Of a stretch of DNA of 64,000 nucleotides, positions 46,037 through 55,996 are shown in pieces; the first letter of the stretch is position 1; each line of letters starts with the position of its first letter. Under the pieces are notes generated by a model that saw nothing but the letters and a program-made list of their open reading frames with translations, searched no databases and was not told where the DNA came from. The stretch spans positions 275,649-339,648 of the forward strand of contig JACCEN010000002.1 of the NCBI GenBank assembly GCA_013416435.1, written 5' to 3'. The position numbers and the translations under genes were made by a program. The stretch is from Alcaligenaceae bacterium (GTDB lineage: Bacteria; Pseudomonadota; Gammaproteobacteria; Burkholderiales; Burkholderiaceae_B).

Positions 46037-46166
46037 ATGCGTGACAAGGCGAGCGCCTCGTCGAAGGGCTTGCATTATAGCGCCGCCCACGGCTTCCTGC
46101 GTAAAACCATGCGCTTTTTGTCCGCAACCCATGAAATAAACTCCGGCAATCACTACAATTCAGCCT

Positions 46167-47866
<1,700 letters not shown>

Positions 47867-47885
47867 TAATGCAGGATTTCAGACC

Positions 47886-48086
47886 ATGAACGTCACCCTC
47901 AATGGCAAACCATTGCAGCTTGACCAGATCGACACTATCGCGGGCCTCGTGCAGCACCTGGGTTACCAGGACAAGCGCATCGCGGTGGAGCGCAACGGCG
48001 ATATCGTCCCCAAAAGCCAGCACGCCTCCACGCCCATTGCCGACAACGACGAAATCGAAATCGTCGTGGCGGTGGGTGGTGGCTGA
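47886..48086 (+). CDS. thiS: Sulfur carrier protein ThiS
   Basis: A 66-residue ubiquitin-fold protein that carries sulfur as a C-terminal thiocarboxylate for thiazole synthesis. It starts MNVTLNGKPLQLDQ and ends AVGGG, giving the required diglycine, here with a third glycine. thiG normally follows thiS, but the next gene is kbp, so thiG must be elsewhere. Confidence 0.9.
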   Translation: MNVTLNGKPLQLDQIDTIAGLVQHLGYQDKRIAVERNGDIVPKSQHASTPIADNDEIEIVVAVGGG

Positions 48087-48223
48087 ACAAGCTCATGAAC
48101 AATTGTTGACGATTCGAACGCCCTCGATACCGTCTTTTTGTTGATAATCGTTCAACGGTGGCAATGTCGGCATGGCCGGCGTCGCCGCCCCGCATGAATC
48201 AACATGAACAAGGACGAAACACC

Positions 48224-48670
48224 ATGGGCGTACTCAGTTTTTTGAAGGATGTGGGCGAGAAGCTTTTCGGAGCAAGCGAGGCCAAAGCGGCCACTGCCGA
48301 CGAACTTCGCAAGGAACTCGAAAAGCATAATCTCTCAGCCGAGGGCCTGGACATCACCGTTGACAACGACAAGGTAACCGTCACCGGGCAGGCCAGGTCG
48401 ACCGAAGAAGCGGAAAAGATCTCGCTGGCGCTGGGCAATACGGTGGGCGTGGCGGCCGTCGACAACCAGTTGTCGGTCGAAAAGGCGGCTCCGGAAGCCA
48501 CCATGTACACCGTCGTCAAGGGCGACACGCTTTGGAAGATTGCGGAAACCCATTACGGCAAAGGCCAGGGCGCCAAGCACAACCAAATCTTCGAAGCCAA
48601 CAAGCCCATGCTGTCGCACCCCGACAAGATCTACCCGGGCCAGGTCTTGCGTATTCCGCCGCAGGCCTGA
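48224..48670 (+). CDS. kbp: Potassium-binding protein Kbp (BON-LysM, YgaU-like)
   Basis: A 148-residue cytoplasmic protein with a BON domain (about 20-90) and a C-terminal LysM domain (MYTVVKGDTLWKIAETHYGK to VLRIPPQA). E. coli Kbp (149 aa) binds potassium. Start MGVLSFLKDVGEKLFG matches it; AAGGA precedes this ATG. A strong shared terminator follows at 48687. Confidence 0.93.
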   Translation: MGVLSFLKDVGEKLFGASEAKAATADELRKELEKHNLSAEGLDITVDNDKVTVTGQARSTEEAEKISLALGNTVGVAAVDNQLSVEKAAPEATMYTVVKGDTLWKIAETHYGKGQGAKHNQIFEANKPMLSHPDKIYPGQVLRIPPQA

Positions 48671-48686
48671 TCGCAGCAAAACCATG

Positions 48687-48713
48687 AAAAAGCGCCCGTA
48701 ACGGGCGCTTTTT
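48687..48713. terminator. Bidirectional rho-independent terminator
   Basis: A perfect hairpin with arms AAAAAGCGCCCG and CGGGCGCTTTTT and loop TAA. It has A and T runs on both sides, so it serves both kbp (plus) and ffh (minus), which converge here. Confidence 0.93.
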
Positions 48714-48734
48714 CATTCAGGGACCAGAAGCGCG

Positions 48735-50156
48735 TCAGCGCCGGCCAAAGCCGGGAAAGCCGCCCTTGCCCATGCCTTTCAGGCCACCCATGGCGCGCAT
48801 CATCTTGGCCATGCCGCCCTTCTTCATCTGCTTCATCATGCCTTGCATTTGATCGAACTGCGACAGCAGGCGATTGACTTCCTGTACCGGCACGCCCGCG
48901 CCCGCCGCGATGCGCCGTTTGCGCGAGGCCTTCAGGAGTTCGGGCTTGGCGCGCTCGGCCGGCGTCATGGAATTGAGTATGCCTTCGCTGCGGCGCAGTT
49001 GCTTCTCGGCCTGGCCGCCTTGCAGTTGGTTGGCTGCCTGCGCAAACTGGGCCGGCAGTTTTTCCAGCAGCGAACCCATGTCGCCCATCTTCTTGACCTG
49101 CATCAGCTGCTCGCGGAAATCATTGAGGTCGAAACGATCGCCCGATTTGATCTTGGCCGCCAGTTTTTCGGCCTCGGCCACATCGATGTTGCGCTGCGCC
49201 TGTTCGACCAGCGATACGATGTCGCCCATGCCCAGCACGCGCTGGGCCATGCGCTCGGGGTGGAAGGGCTCGAGTCCGTCGAGCTTTTCCGACAGGCCCA
49301 CGAACTTGAGCGGCTTGCCGGTGACATGGCGCACCGACAGCGCGGCGCCCCCGCGTGCATCGCCATCGAGCTTGGTCAGTACCACGCCGGTCAGTGGCAG
49401 GGCGTCCGCGAAAGCGCGCGCCACGTTGACCGCGTCCTGGCCTTGCATGGCATCGACGACGAACAGCGTTTCAATGGGCTTGAGCAAGTCGTGCAAGGCC
49501 CGGATCTCGCGCATCATGGCTTCGTCGATGCCAAGCCGGCCGGCCGTATCGACGATGAGGACGTCGTAGTGATGGCGCCTGGCGTGATCGAGCGCGGCCT
49601 GTGCGATGTGTTCCGGCTTTTGCGTGGCGTCGGACGGCAGGAAATCAACGTTTACCTGCGCAGCGACGGTTTTCAACTGCTCGATGGCGGCGGGACGATA
49701 GACGTCGGCACTGACCACCAGGACTTTCTTCTTGCCCGTCTTGCGGCCGTTCTGGGTATGGCTGCCCTCGGACAGCCACTTGGCCAGCTTGCCGGTGGTC
49801 GTGGTCTTGCCCGCGCCTTGCAGCCCGGCCATGAGGATGACGGCGGGCGGCTGCGTGGCAAGCGACAGTTCGCTGGCGGCGTCGCCCAGGTCGCCGCCCA
49901 TGAGCGCGGTAAGCTCTTTATGGACGATGCCCACCAGGGCTTGGCCCGGATTCAGGCTGCCGACGACGTCCTGGCCAAGAGCGCTTTCCTTTACCCGCGC
50001 GACGAAGTCGCGCACCACGGGAAGCGCCACGTCGGCCTCGAGCAAGGCCATGCGGACCTCGCGCAGCATATCTTGCGTATTGGCTTCCGTAAGCCGCGCC
50101 TCGCCGCGCATGGTCTTGACGACGCGCGAGAGGCGTTGGGTCAGATTGTCGAGCAT
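48735..50156 (-). CDS. ffh: Signal recognition particle protein Ffh
   Basis: A 473-residue SRP54-type GTPase. The N domain precedes G1 GLQGAGKTTTTGKLAKWL; the G domain has DTAGRLGIDEAMM and TKLDGDARGGAAL. The M domain ends in the methionine-rich GMMKQMKKGGMAKMMRAMGG. With 4.5S RNA it targets nascent inner-membrane proteins to FtsY. It lies divergent from a ccsA-like gene, the usual betaproteobacterial order. Confidence 0.98.
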   Translation of the reverse strand: MLDNLTQRLSRVVKTMRGEARLTEANTQDMLREVRMALLEADVALPVVRDFVARVKESALGQDVVGSLNPGQALVGIVHKELTALMGGDLGDAASELSLATQPPAVILMAGLQGAGKTTTTGKLAKWLSEGSHTQNGRKTGKKKVLVVSADVYRPAAIEQLKTVAAQVNVDFLPSDATQKPEHIAQAALDHARRHHYDVLIVDTAGRLGIDEAMMREIRALHDLLKPIETLFVVDAMQGQDAVNVARAFADALPLTGVVLTKLDGDARGGAALSVRHVTGKPLKFVGLSEKLDGLEPFHPERMAQRVLGMGDIVSLVEQAQRNIDVAEAEKLAAKIKSGDRFDLNDFREQLMQVKKMGDMGSLLEKLPAQFAQAANQLQGGQAEKQLRRSEGILNSMTPAERAKPELLKASRKRRIAAGAGVPVQEVNRLLSQFDQMQGMMKQMKKGGMAKMMRAMGGLKGMGKGGFPGFGRR

Positions 50157-50238
50157 AACTGTGGTTTCGCTTAAACTTGCTAAATGATCTTTCTGTATCC
50201 AGACTAAAATAGTCTGCCAACCAGAACGTTAAGGGACT

Positions 50239-51096
50239 ATGTCTTCAGGCATTGTATTTCACTTGCTGGCCGCCGCGGCGTACGCCATTTTGGCGGGGTC
50301 GCTATGGAAGCCATTATGGTCGAACCAGGCCCGCCAAGAAGGCGGGGCCGTGTCGGCCGGAAAGGTCCAGCGCGTCTGCCTGGCGGGCGCCATCGCCCTG
50401 CACGGCGCGGGCCTGGCGCAAACGATATTGCCGGGCAGCCATGGCATCTACCTGGGCTGGGCGCTGGCCCTGTCCGCCGCCATCTGGCTGGGCATGGTCG
50501 TGTTCTGGCTGGAAAGCTTCGTCATGCGCATCGACGGCCTGCTGCTCATTCTACTGCCGGCGTCCGCGGTGGCGACATTGCTTGCGGGCCTGTTTCCCGG
50601 CGGGCACCAGGTCGCCCAGGCCGGCGAATGGCTGCGCCTGCACCTGCTTATCGCCCTCACCGCCTACGGCCTCATCACCGTTGCGGCGCTGCAGGCCATC
50701 CTCATGGCCGCGCTCGATCGCCAGCTCCACCGGCCGGTGGAGCCCGAAGCCAGCCGCAGCATCATGGGGCGCGCGCTGGATTCCATGCCGCCGCTGCTGG
50801 TGCAGGAAGTCCTCCTGTTCAGGCTGATCTGGTTCGGCTTCGCCATTCTTACGCTCACCGTCATCACCGGCGCCATCGTATCCATACGGCTTACCACCAA
50901 CCTGGTGCCCATGGACCACAAGACCCTGTTCACGCTGCTGTCCTGGTTCACCTTCGGCGGCCTGCTGCTGGGCCGCTACACACGCGGGTGGCGCGGCCGC
51001 ATCGCACTGCGCTGGACCTTGGTCGGGTTCGCCTTCCTATTGCTGTCGTACAGCGGCAGCCGTTTTGTCATCGACGTGATTCTGCAGCGGGGCTGA
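50239..51096 (+). CDS. CcsA/YpjD-like cytochrome c assembly family membrane protein
   Basis: A 285-residue protein with eight or so membrane helices and the conserved C-terminal blocks HKTLFTLLSWFTFGGLLLGR and RWTLVGFAFLLLSYSGSRFV. This family (YpjD/CorE) is related to haem-handling CcsA, but its exact role is not established. It is a usual neighbour of ffh. The next gene starts two bases after its stop. Confidence 0.9.
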   Translation: MSSGIVFHLLAAAAYAILAGSLWKPLWSNQARQEGGAVSAGKVQRVCLAGAIALHGAGLAQTILPGSHGIYLGWALALSAAIWLGMVVFWLESFVMRIDGLLLILLPASAVATLLAGLFPGGHQVAQAGEWLRLHLLIALTAYGLITVAALQAILMAALDRQLHRPVEPEASRSIMGRALDSMPPLLVQEVLLFRLIWFGFAILTLTVITGAIVSIRLTTNLVPMDHKTLFTLLSWFTFGGLLLGRYTRGWRGRIALRWTLVGFAFLLLSYSGSRFVIDVILQRG

Positions 51097-51097
51097 A

Positions 51098-51346
51098 GTG
51101 GGAAAAGTATTATTCTGGATCGTCCTCATTCTCGCCGCCTTGATGGTCGCCCGTGTATTGGCCCGCCATAATGAAAGAAGCCGGGTGGATGGAAACCGCT
51201 CCGACACGCCGCGCCCCAATGCCAAGCCCGAATCCATGGTCCGCTGTGAACACTGCGGCATACACCTGCCCCGCTCCGAGGCCACGCTGATCGAGGGCCG
51301 GACCTGGTGCAGCCAGGAACATGCCCGCCTGGGCGCCAAGCAATGA
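51098..51346 (+). CDS. PP0621-family small protein with zinc-ribbon-like tail
   Basis: An 82-residue protein that begins with GTG. One N-terminal helix (VLFWIVLILAALMVARVLA) is followed by a linker and a tail with CEHCGIHLPRSEA and CSQEH, a likely Cys/His metal site. It matches the conserved small gene between ccsA-like and ampD in beta- and gammaproteobacteria. Function unknown. It overlaps ampD by four bases. Confidence 0.85.
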   Translation: MGKVLFWIVLILAALMVARVLARHNERSRVDGNRSDTPRPNAKPESMVRCEHCGIHLPRSEATLIEGRTWCSQEHARLGAKQ

Positions 51347-51924
51347 GCACGCTGTCGCTGGACCGGCACGGCTGGCTGCGGCCGTCGGCCGGCGTCGTCC
51401 TGGCGCCTTCACCCAATCATGATGAACGCCCGCCGGGCCAGGACGCGACCCTGCTCGTCATGCACAACATCAGCCTTCCTCCCGGCCAGTTCGGCGGCAC
51501 GGAAGTCATCGATCTCTTTCTGAACCGGCTGGACTACGATGCACACCCCTGGCTTCCCAGGCTGCGTGGTTTGAAAGTGTCGGCGCATTTCCTTGTACGG
51601 CGGGATGGCCGGATCGTGCAATTCGTCGCGACACGCCTTCGCGCCTGGCATGCCGGCGTGTCCCGCTTCCAGGGGCGCGAGCGCTGCAATGATTTTTCGA
51701 TCGGCATCGAAATGGAAGGCACCGACACCCTGCCCTATACCAACGAACAATACGCCGGCGCCAAGCGACTGGTGGCCGCCCTGCGCGCCCGCCACCCGCT
51801 GAGGGCGGTGCGGGGCCATGAACATATCGCCGCCGGCCGCAAGACGGACCCCGGCCCGTCCTTCGACTGGAGCCGCTACGGCCGCGAAGGCGGCTGGCTA
51901 CGCCGGCAACTTCCACCCGTCTGA
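51343..51924 (+). CDS. ampD: 1,6-anhydro-N-acetylmuramyl-L-alanine amidase AmpD
   Basis: A 193-residue zinc amidase that recycles cell-wall muropeptides and so keeps AmpR-controlled beta-lactamase low. Zinc ligands are H41 (MHNISLPPGQFGG), H159 and D169 (RGHEHIAAGRKTDPGPSFDW). No signal peptide is present, as expected of the cytoplasmic enzyme. Its ATG overlaps the stop of the preceding gene. Confidence 0.96.
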   Translation: MSTLSLDRHGWLRPSAGVVLAPSPNHDERPPGQDATLLVMHNISLPPGQFGGTEVIDLFLNRLDYDAHPWLPRLRGLKVSAHFLVRRDGRIVQFVATRLRAWHAGVSRFQGRERCNDFSIGIEMEGTDTLPYTNEQYAGAKRLVAALRARHPLRAVRGHEHIAAGRKTDPGPSFDWSRYGREGGWLRRQLPPV

Positions 51925-52050
51925 CTGCGCGGGGCGCGCACATTATTCCAGAAAGCGATGGACAGCCATGCTTATTTATCGCTTTTTAGAAACTACGAGC
52001 CTTCATAGAATTAGCAGCACATCATTCAAACAACGGACGGATACAACCCC

Positions 52051-52671
52051 ATGTCGATCACAGAAAACGAATTCAACGAGCTCGTCGAAGCCTATGCAAG
52101 CTCATCGACCGCCATCATCAGCGACAACCTGGCGCGCGAACCGGGCGCCGTCGGCATACGGCCATTTCATCGCTGCACCTCGGCCGTCGCCGGGCGCGCG
52201 CTGACCGTGCGGACCCGTGCCGGCGACAACGCCACCGTGCACAAGGCGCTGGACATGATCCAGCCGGGCGACTTCATCATCGTGGACGGCGGCGGCGACG
52301 AAAGCCGCGCGGTGATCGGCGAAATCATGGCGGCCATCGCCAAATCCCGCGGCGCGGTGGGCTTCGTCATCGACGGCGCCATCCGCGACGTGGACGTCAT
52401 TGCCGCAGACACCTTCCCCGTGTTCGCCAAGACAGCCATCCACCGCGGCCCCTACAAGAACGGCCCCGGTGAAATCAACGTACCCGTGTCCGTAGGCGGC
52501 ATGGTCGTGAACCCCGGCGACATCGTCGTGGGCGACGGAGACGGCATCGTGGCCTTCCCCGTGGAAGGCGCCAAAGAACTGCTCGTCGCCGTGCGCGCCC
52601 AGGAAAAGAAAGAAGCCGAGATGCTGGCTTCCATCGCCAACGGCACGTATACCAACGCCTACGCAAAGTAA
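52051..52671 (+). CDS. RraA-family protein, probable HMG/CHA-type aldolase
   Basis: A 206-residue RraA-fold protein. The aldolase pattern is complete: acidic residue in GGGDESRAVIGEIMAAIA, then VIDGAIRDVDVI with the R-D pair. Such enzymes cleave 4-hydroxy-4-methyl-2-oxoglutarate or carboxy-hydroxyoxoadipate, or decarboxylate oxaloacetate. It stands alone before convergent htpG, with three palindromes between. The upstream 126 bases include AT-rich promoter-like DNA. Confidence 0.88.
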   Translation: MSITENEFNELVEAYASSSTAIISDNLAREPGAVGIRPFHRCTSAVAGRALTVRTRAGDNATVHKALDMIQPGDFIIVDGGGDESRAVIGEIMAAIAKSRGAVGFVIDGAIRDVDVIAADTFPVFAKTAIHRGPYKNGPGEINVPVSVGGMVVNPGDIVVGDGDGIVAFPVEGAKELLVAVRAQEKKEAEMLASIANGTYTNAYAK

Positions 52672-52676
52672 GCGAA

Positions 52677-52787
52677 GGGGTCAGACCCCGCATGGGGTCT
52701 GACCCCAACACACGCGACCAAAGGGTCAGACCCCATGCGGGGTCTGACCCTTCATCCATCAGGGTCGGACCCGATAGGGTCCGACCC
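52677..52787. repeat. Cluster of three palindromic repeats between RraA and htpG
   Basis: Copies lie at 52677-52706 (A variant, centre GCAT, 30 bp), 52723-52750 (A variant, centre ATGC, 28 bp) and 52762-52787 (G variant GGGTCGGACCC-GATA-GGGTCCGACCC, 26 bp). The arms shorten stepwise but stay perfectly paired. The genes on both sides converge. Confidence 0.95.
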
Positions 52788-52793
52788 GTTTTC

Positions 52794-54698
52794 TCACCCC
52801 ATCAACAACTTGTTCATGCGCTTCACGAACGCAGCCGGGTCCGCCAGGCCGCCGCCTTCGGCCAGCATGGCCTGATCCAGCAGCACCTGCGCCCATTCAT
52901 TGAACGCATCGTCCGACGCTGCCTGCACCTTGCCGATCAGCCCGTGTTCCGGATTGATTTCCAGAATGGGCTTGACCTCGGGCGCGCTCTGGCCGGCGGC
53001 CTGCAGCATGCGCAGGAGATGCGGGCTGAGCTCGTGCTCGTCGACCACCACGCAAGCAGGGGAATCCACCAGGCGGCCCGTGACGCGCACATCCTTGACC
53101 TTGCCATCCAGCGCCGTTTTCAGACGCTCTACCAAAGGCTTGAAGGTTTCGGCGACTTCGGCCTGGTGTTTCTTTTCTTCCTCGTCCGCCAGCGAGTCAA
53201 GATCCAGCCCGCCTTTGGCGATCGAGGCCAGGGACTTGCCTTCGAACTCGCGCAGGTAGGACAGCATCCATTCATCTACCCGATCGGACAGCAGCAGCAC
53301 TTCCAGGCCCTTCTTGCGGAAGATCTCCAGGTGCGGGCTGTTGCTGGCAGCCGAGTAGGTTTCCGCGCTGACGTAGTAGATCTTGTCCTGGCCTTCCTTC
53401 ATGCGCGACACATAGTCGGCCAGAGACACGGTCTGCGCCGGGCTGTCGTTGTGCGTGGAGGCAAAGCGCAGCAGCTTGGCAATGCGCTCGCGGTTGGACG
53501 GATCTTCGCCCGTGCCTTCCTTCAGCACCTGGCCGAACTGCTCCCAGAACACCGCGTAGTCTTCTGCCTTATTTTCGGCCAGGTCTTCCAGCAGCGACAG
53601 CACGCGCTTGGACGAGCCCTCGCGGATCACCCGGACATCGCGGCTTTCTTGCAGGATCTCGCGCGATACGTTGAGCGGCAGGTCGGCCGAGTCGATCACG
53701 CCGCGCACGAAACGCAGGTAGGCCGGCAACAGTTGTTCGGCGTCGTCCATGATAAAGACGCGCTTGACGTACAGCTTCACGCCGCGCCGGCCTTCGCGGT
53801 CCCAGAGATCCAGGGGCGCCCGCTTGGGAATGTACAGCAGCTGCGTGTATTCGCTGCGGCCCTCTACCCGATTGTGCGTCCAGGCCAGCGGGCCGTCAAA
53901 GTCGTGGGCGACGTGCTTGTAGAATTCTTGATACTGCTCATCGGTAATGTCCGACTTGGAACGCGTCCACAAGGCGCTGGCCTGGTTGATGGTCTCCCAT
54001 TCGGCCTTCTTGACCTGCTCGGACTTTTCGCTGTCCCATTCTTCCTTGAGCATCTGGATGGGCAGGGAAATATGATCGGAGTAACGGCGTAGCACCTCGC
54101 GCAGCTTCCAGCCGTTGGCGAATTCCGCTTCGTCGTCGCGCAGGTACAGCGTGATCGACGTTCCCCGGTCGGCCTTCTCGACCGGCGTGACCGAGAACTG
54201 GCCCTGTCCGTCGGATTCCCACATGATGGCTTCGGTTTCGGGCGCGCCGGCACGGCGGCTCAGCACCGATACCTTTTCGGCCACGATGAAGGACGAATAA
54301 AAGCCCACCCCGAATTGCCCGATGAGCTGGGCGTCCTTTTGCTTGTCGCCCGTGAGCTGGGAGAAGAATTCCTTGGTGCCGGAACGCGCGATCGTTCCCA
54401 AGTTCGCGATCGCTTCATCGCGGGTCATGCCGATGCCGTTGTCGGACACCGTAATGGTCTTCTTGTCCGTGTCGTATTCGACGCGTATGCGCAGTTCGCC
54501 GTCGCCTTCATACAGATCGGGACTGTCGATGGCCTCGAACCGAAGCTTGTCGCAGGCATCCGAAGCATTGGAGACCAGTTCGCGCAGGAAGATTTCCTTG
54601 TTGCTGTACAGCGAGTGGATCATCAAATGAAGCAATTGCTTCACTTCCGCCTGAAAGCCCAAGGTTTCTGACTGTGGAGGTGTTTCTGTTTGAGTCAT
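52794..54698 (-). CDS. htpG: Chaperone HtpG (Hsp90)
   Basis: A 634-residue bacterial Hsp90. ATP-site motifs are [27 protein letters not shown] and [14 protein letters not shown]. The middle domain has [20 protein letters not shown] start at 54698 (MTQTETPPQ) because the frame upstream runs into a sigma-32 promoter. Function is ATP-dependent folding during heat and other stress. The gene is complete. Confidence 0.98.
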   Translation of the reverse strand: MTQTETPPQSETLGFQAEVKQLLHLMIHSLYSNKEIFLRELVSNASDACDKLRFEAIDSPDLYEGDGELRIRVEYDTDKKTITVSDNGIGMTRDEAIANLGTIARSGTKEFFSQLTGDKQKDAQLIGQFGVGFYSSFIVAEKVSVLSRRAGAPETEAIMWESDGQGQFSVTPVEKADRGTSITLYLRDDEAEFANGWKLREVLRRYSDHISLPIQMLKEEWDSEKSEQVKKAEWETINQASALWTRSKSDITDEQYQEFYKHVAHDFDGPLAWTHNRVEGRSEYTQLLYIPKRAPLDLWDREGRRGVKLYVKRVFIMDDAEQLLPAYLRFVRGVIDSADLPLNVSREILQESRDVRVIREGSSKRVLSLLEDLAENKAEDYAVFWEQFGQVLKEGTGEDPSNRERIAKLLRFASTHNDSPAQTVSLADYVSRMKEGQDKIYYVSAETYSAASNSPHLEIFRKKGLEVLLLSDRVDEWMLSYLREFEGKSLASIAKGGLDLDSLADEEEKKHQAEVAETFKPLVERLKTALDGKVKDVRVTGRLVDSPACVVVDEHELSPHLLRMLQAAGQSAPEVKPILEINPEHGLIGKVQAASDDAFNEWAQVLLDQAMLAEGGGLADPAAFVKRMNKLLMG

Positions 54699-54783
54699 GG
54701 TCGCAACCTGATGAAGAGGAATGTTCAAAAAAAGACGGCCGTCTATCGCGCGCCGACCGTTTCCACAAGGGATCTTTTTCACA

Positions 54784-54810
54784 ATGGGGACTCGCTCTCC
54801 GTTTTTCAAG
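54784..54810 (-). promoter_or_regulatory. Sigma-32 heat-shock promoter of htpG
   Basis: On the minus strand CTTGAAA (54810-54804), 14 bases, then CCCCAT (54789-54784) followed by TG. This matches the RpoH consensus CTTGAAA-N11-16-CCCCATnT almost fully. The leader to the htpG ATG is about 80 bases. Confidence 0.88.
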
Positions 54811-54947
54811 GGCGAGCAGGCTGAAATATATACATACGGTTACAACAAACTCGAAATAGAACGTGTACGGTTGATGCCACGACTGACAGTACATGAAATA
54901 AGTCCGTCCTGTTCACTGGTTCATTGCCCGTAACTAGGAGTTCCATT

Positions 54948-55073
54948 ATGCAGGCGCATTCGCTTTTCAATATCCTGAAAATAGTGAGCCGTGTGGTTCT
55001 GGTACTGATGGTCGTTGCCATCGGTTACGCCTGTACCATCGGTATCGCGTACTGGTCCGGCATCGGCGTCTGA
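54948..55073 (+). CDS. Small single-pass membrane peptide upstream of norC
   Basis: A 41-residue frame with AGGAG seven bases before its ATG. It starts MQAHSLFNILKIVSRVVLVL and holds one hydrophobic helix followed by GYACTIGIAYWSGIGV. It ends 14 bases before norC, which has its own GGAGA. Spacing and ribosome sites suggest it is translated as the first gene of the nor operon. It resembles small oxidase assembly or stabilising peptides in size only; no known NOR subunit matches. Confidence 0.65.
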   Translation: MQAHSLFNILKIVSRVVLVLMVVAIGYACTIGIAYWSGIGV

Positions 55074-55087
55074 CCGCGGAGACAACG

Positions 55088-55951
55088 ATGAACAAACGTC
55101 AAACGCGCGTCTTCGCCATCGCGTCGACCGCCATTGCATCGCTTATTTTCCTGGTGCTTACGGTAGACAGCCACCGCCAATTTCCCAAGCTGACCAACGC
55201 CGATAAAATCACCGACTCGGTCGTGCGCGGCCAGGACGCCTGGCACCGCAACAACTGCATCAACTGCCACACCATACTGGGCGAAGGCGCCTACTATGCG
55301 CCCGACCTCACCAAAATTACCCAGCATCGTGGCGCACCCTACCTGACCGCCTTTCTTAAAGATCCGTCGCAGTTCTACGACGAGCAAACCCACCGCCGGC
55401 TCATGCCCAACCAAAACCTCAGCGACCAGGAAATCGACGACCTGATCGCCTTCATGGATTGGGTCAGCAAGGTAGACAACCAGGGCTGGCCGCCTCGCCC
55501 CATACTGGTCACGGGCGGTTCCATACCGGGCACCGACCTGAGCCTTGCGCAGCAAAAAGCCGGCGGCGACGCCGCCACCGGCCAGCCTCCGGCCGCGCGA
55601 CCCGTCACCACCGCCAACGACCCCATCGCTTTGGGCGAAGCCCTGTTCCGGTCGGCCGTGCCGACCTGTGCGGCCTGTCACTCCACCGCGCCGGGCGTCA
55701 ACCTGGCGGGGCCCACCCTGGCCAACATTGCCGCCACCGCCGAAAAAACCCTGGCGTCGCCCGACTACAAAGGCAAGGCCAAGACCGTCGAAGAGTTCAT
55801 ACGCGAGTCCATCGTGGAACCCAGCGCTTATCTGCACCCGGGTCCCATGTATTCCGCCAACGGGGTGTCCTTCATGCCCACCACCTACGGCAAGGACCTG
55901 ACGCCGGAACAGATCGATCAATTGGTTGCGTACCTGGCCTCCTTCAAATAA
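55088..55951 (+). CDS. norC: Nitric oxide reductase subunit C, with a second cytochrome c domain
   Basis: A 287-residue membrane-anchored cytochrome c. Helix at about 7-27, then a NorC domain with haem site C57-x2-C60-H61 (NNCINCHTILGEGAYYAPDL) and axial methionine M106 (RRLMPNQNLSDQEI). A linker rich in alanine and proline leads to a second c-type domain with C194-x2-C197-H198 (VPTCAACHSTAPG) and a late methionine in NGVSFMPTTYG. Usual NorC is near 150 residues with one haem, so this one has an added electron-transfer domain. norB follows 45 bases later. Confidence 0.93.
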   Translation: MNKRQTRVFAIASTAIASLIFLVLTVDSHRQFPKLTNADKITDSVVRGQDAWHRNNCINCHTILGEGAYYAPDLTKITQHRGAPYLTAFLKDPSQFYDEQTHRRLMPNQNLSDQEIDDLIAFMDWVSKVDNQGWPPRPILVTGGSIPGTDLSLAQQKAGGDAATGQPPAARPVTTANDPIALGEALFRSAVPTCAACHSTAPGVNLAGPTLANIAATAEKTLASPDYKGKAKTVEEFIRESIVEPSAYLHPGPMYSANGVSFMPTTYGKDLTPEQIDQLVAYLASFK

Positions 55952-55996
55952 CGAAGGCCATACACCAGCACCGCCTCAAGCAAAACAGGAGTCGCC

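Noticed and set aside
54840..54947. FNR/NNR box or sigma-54 promoter upstream of the nor operon
   Set aside because: Only a TTGAT half-site is present with no matching ATCAA, and no GG-N10-GC pair fits sigma-54.
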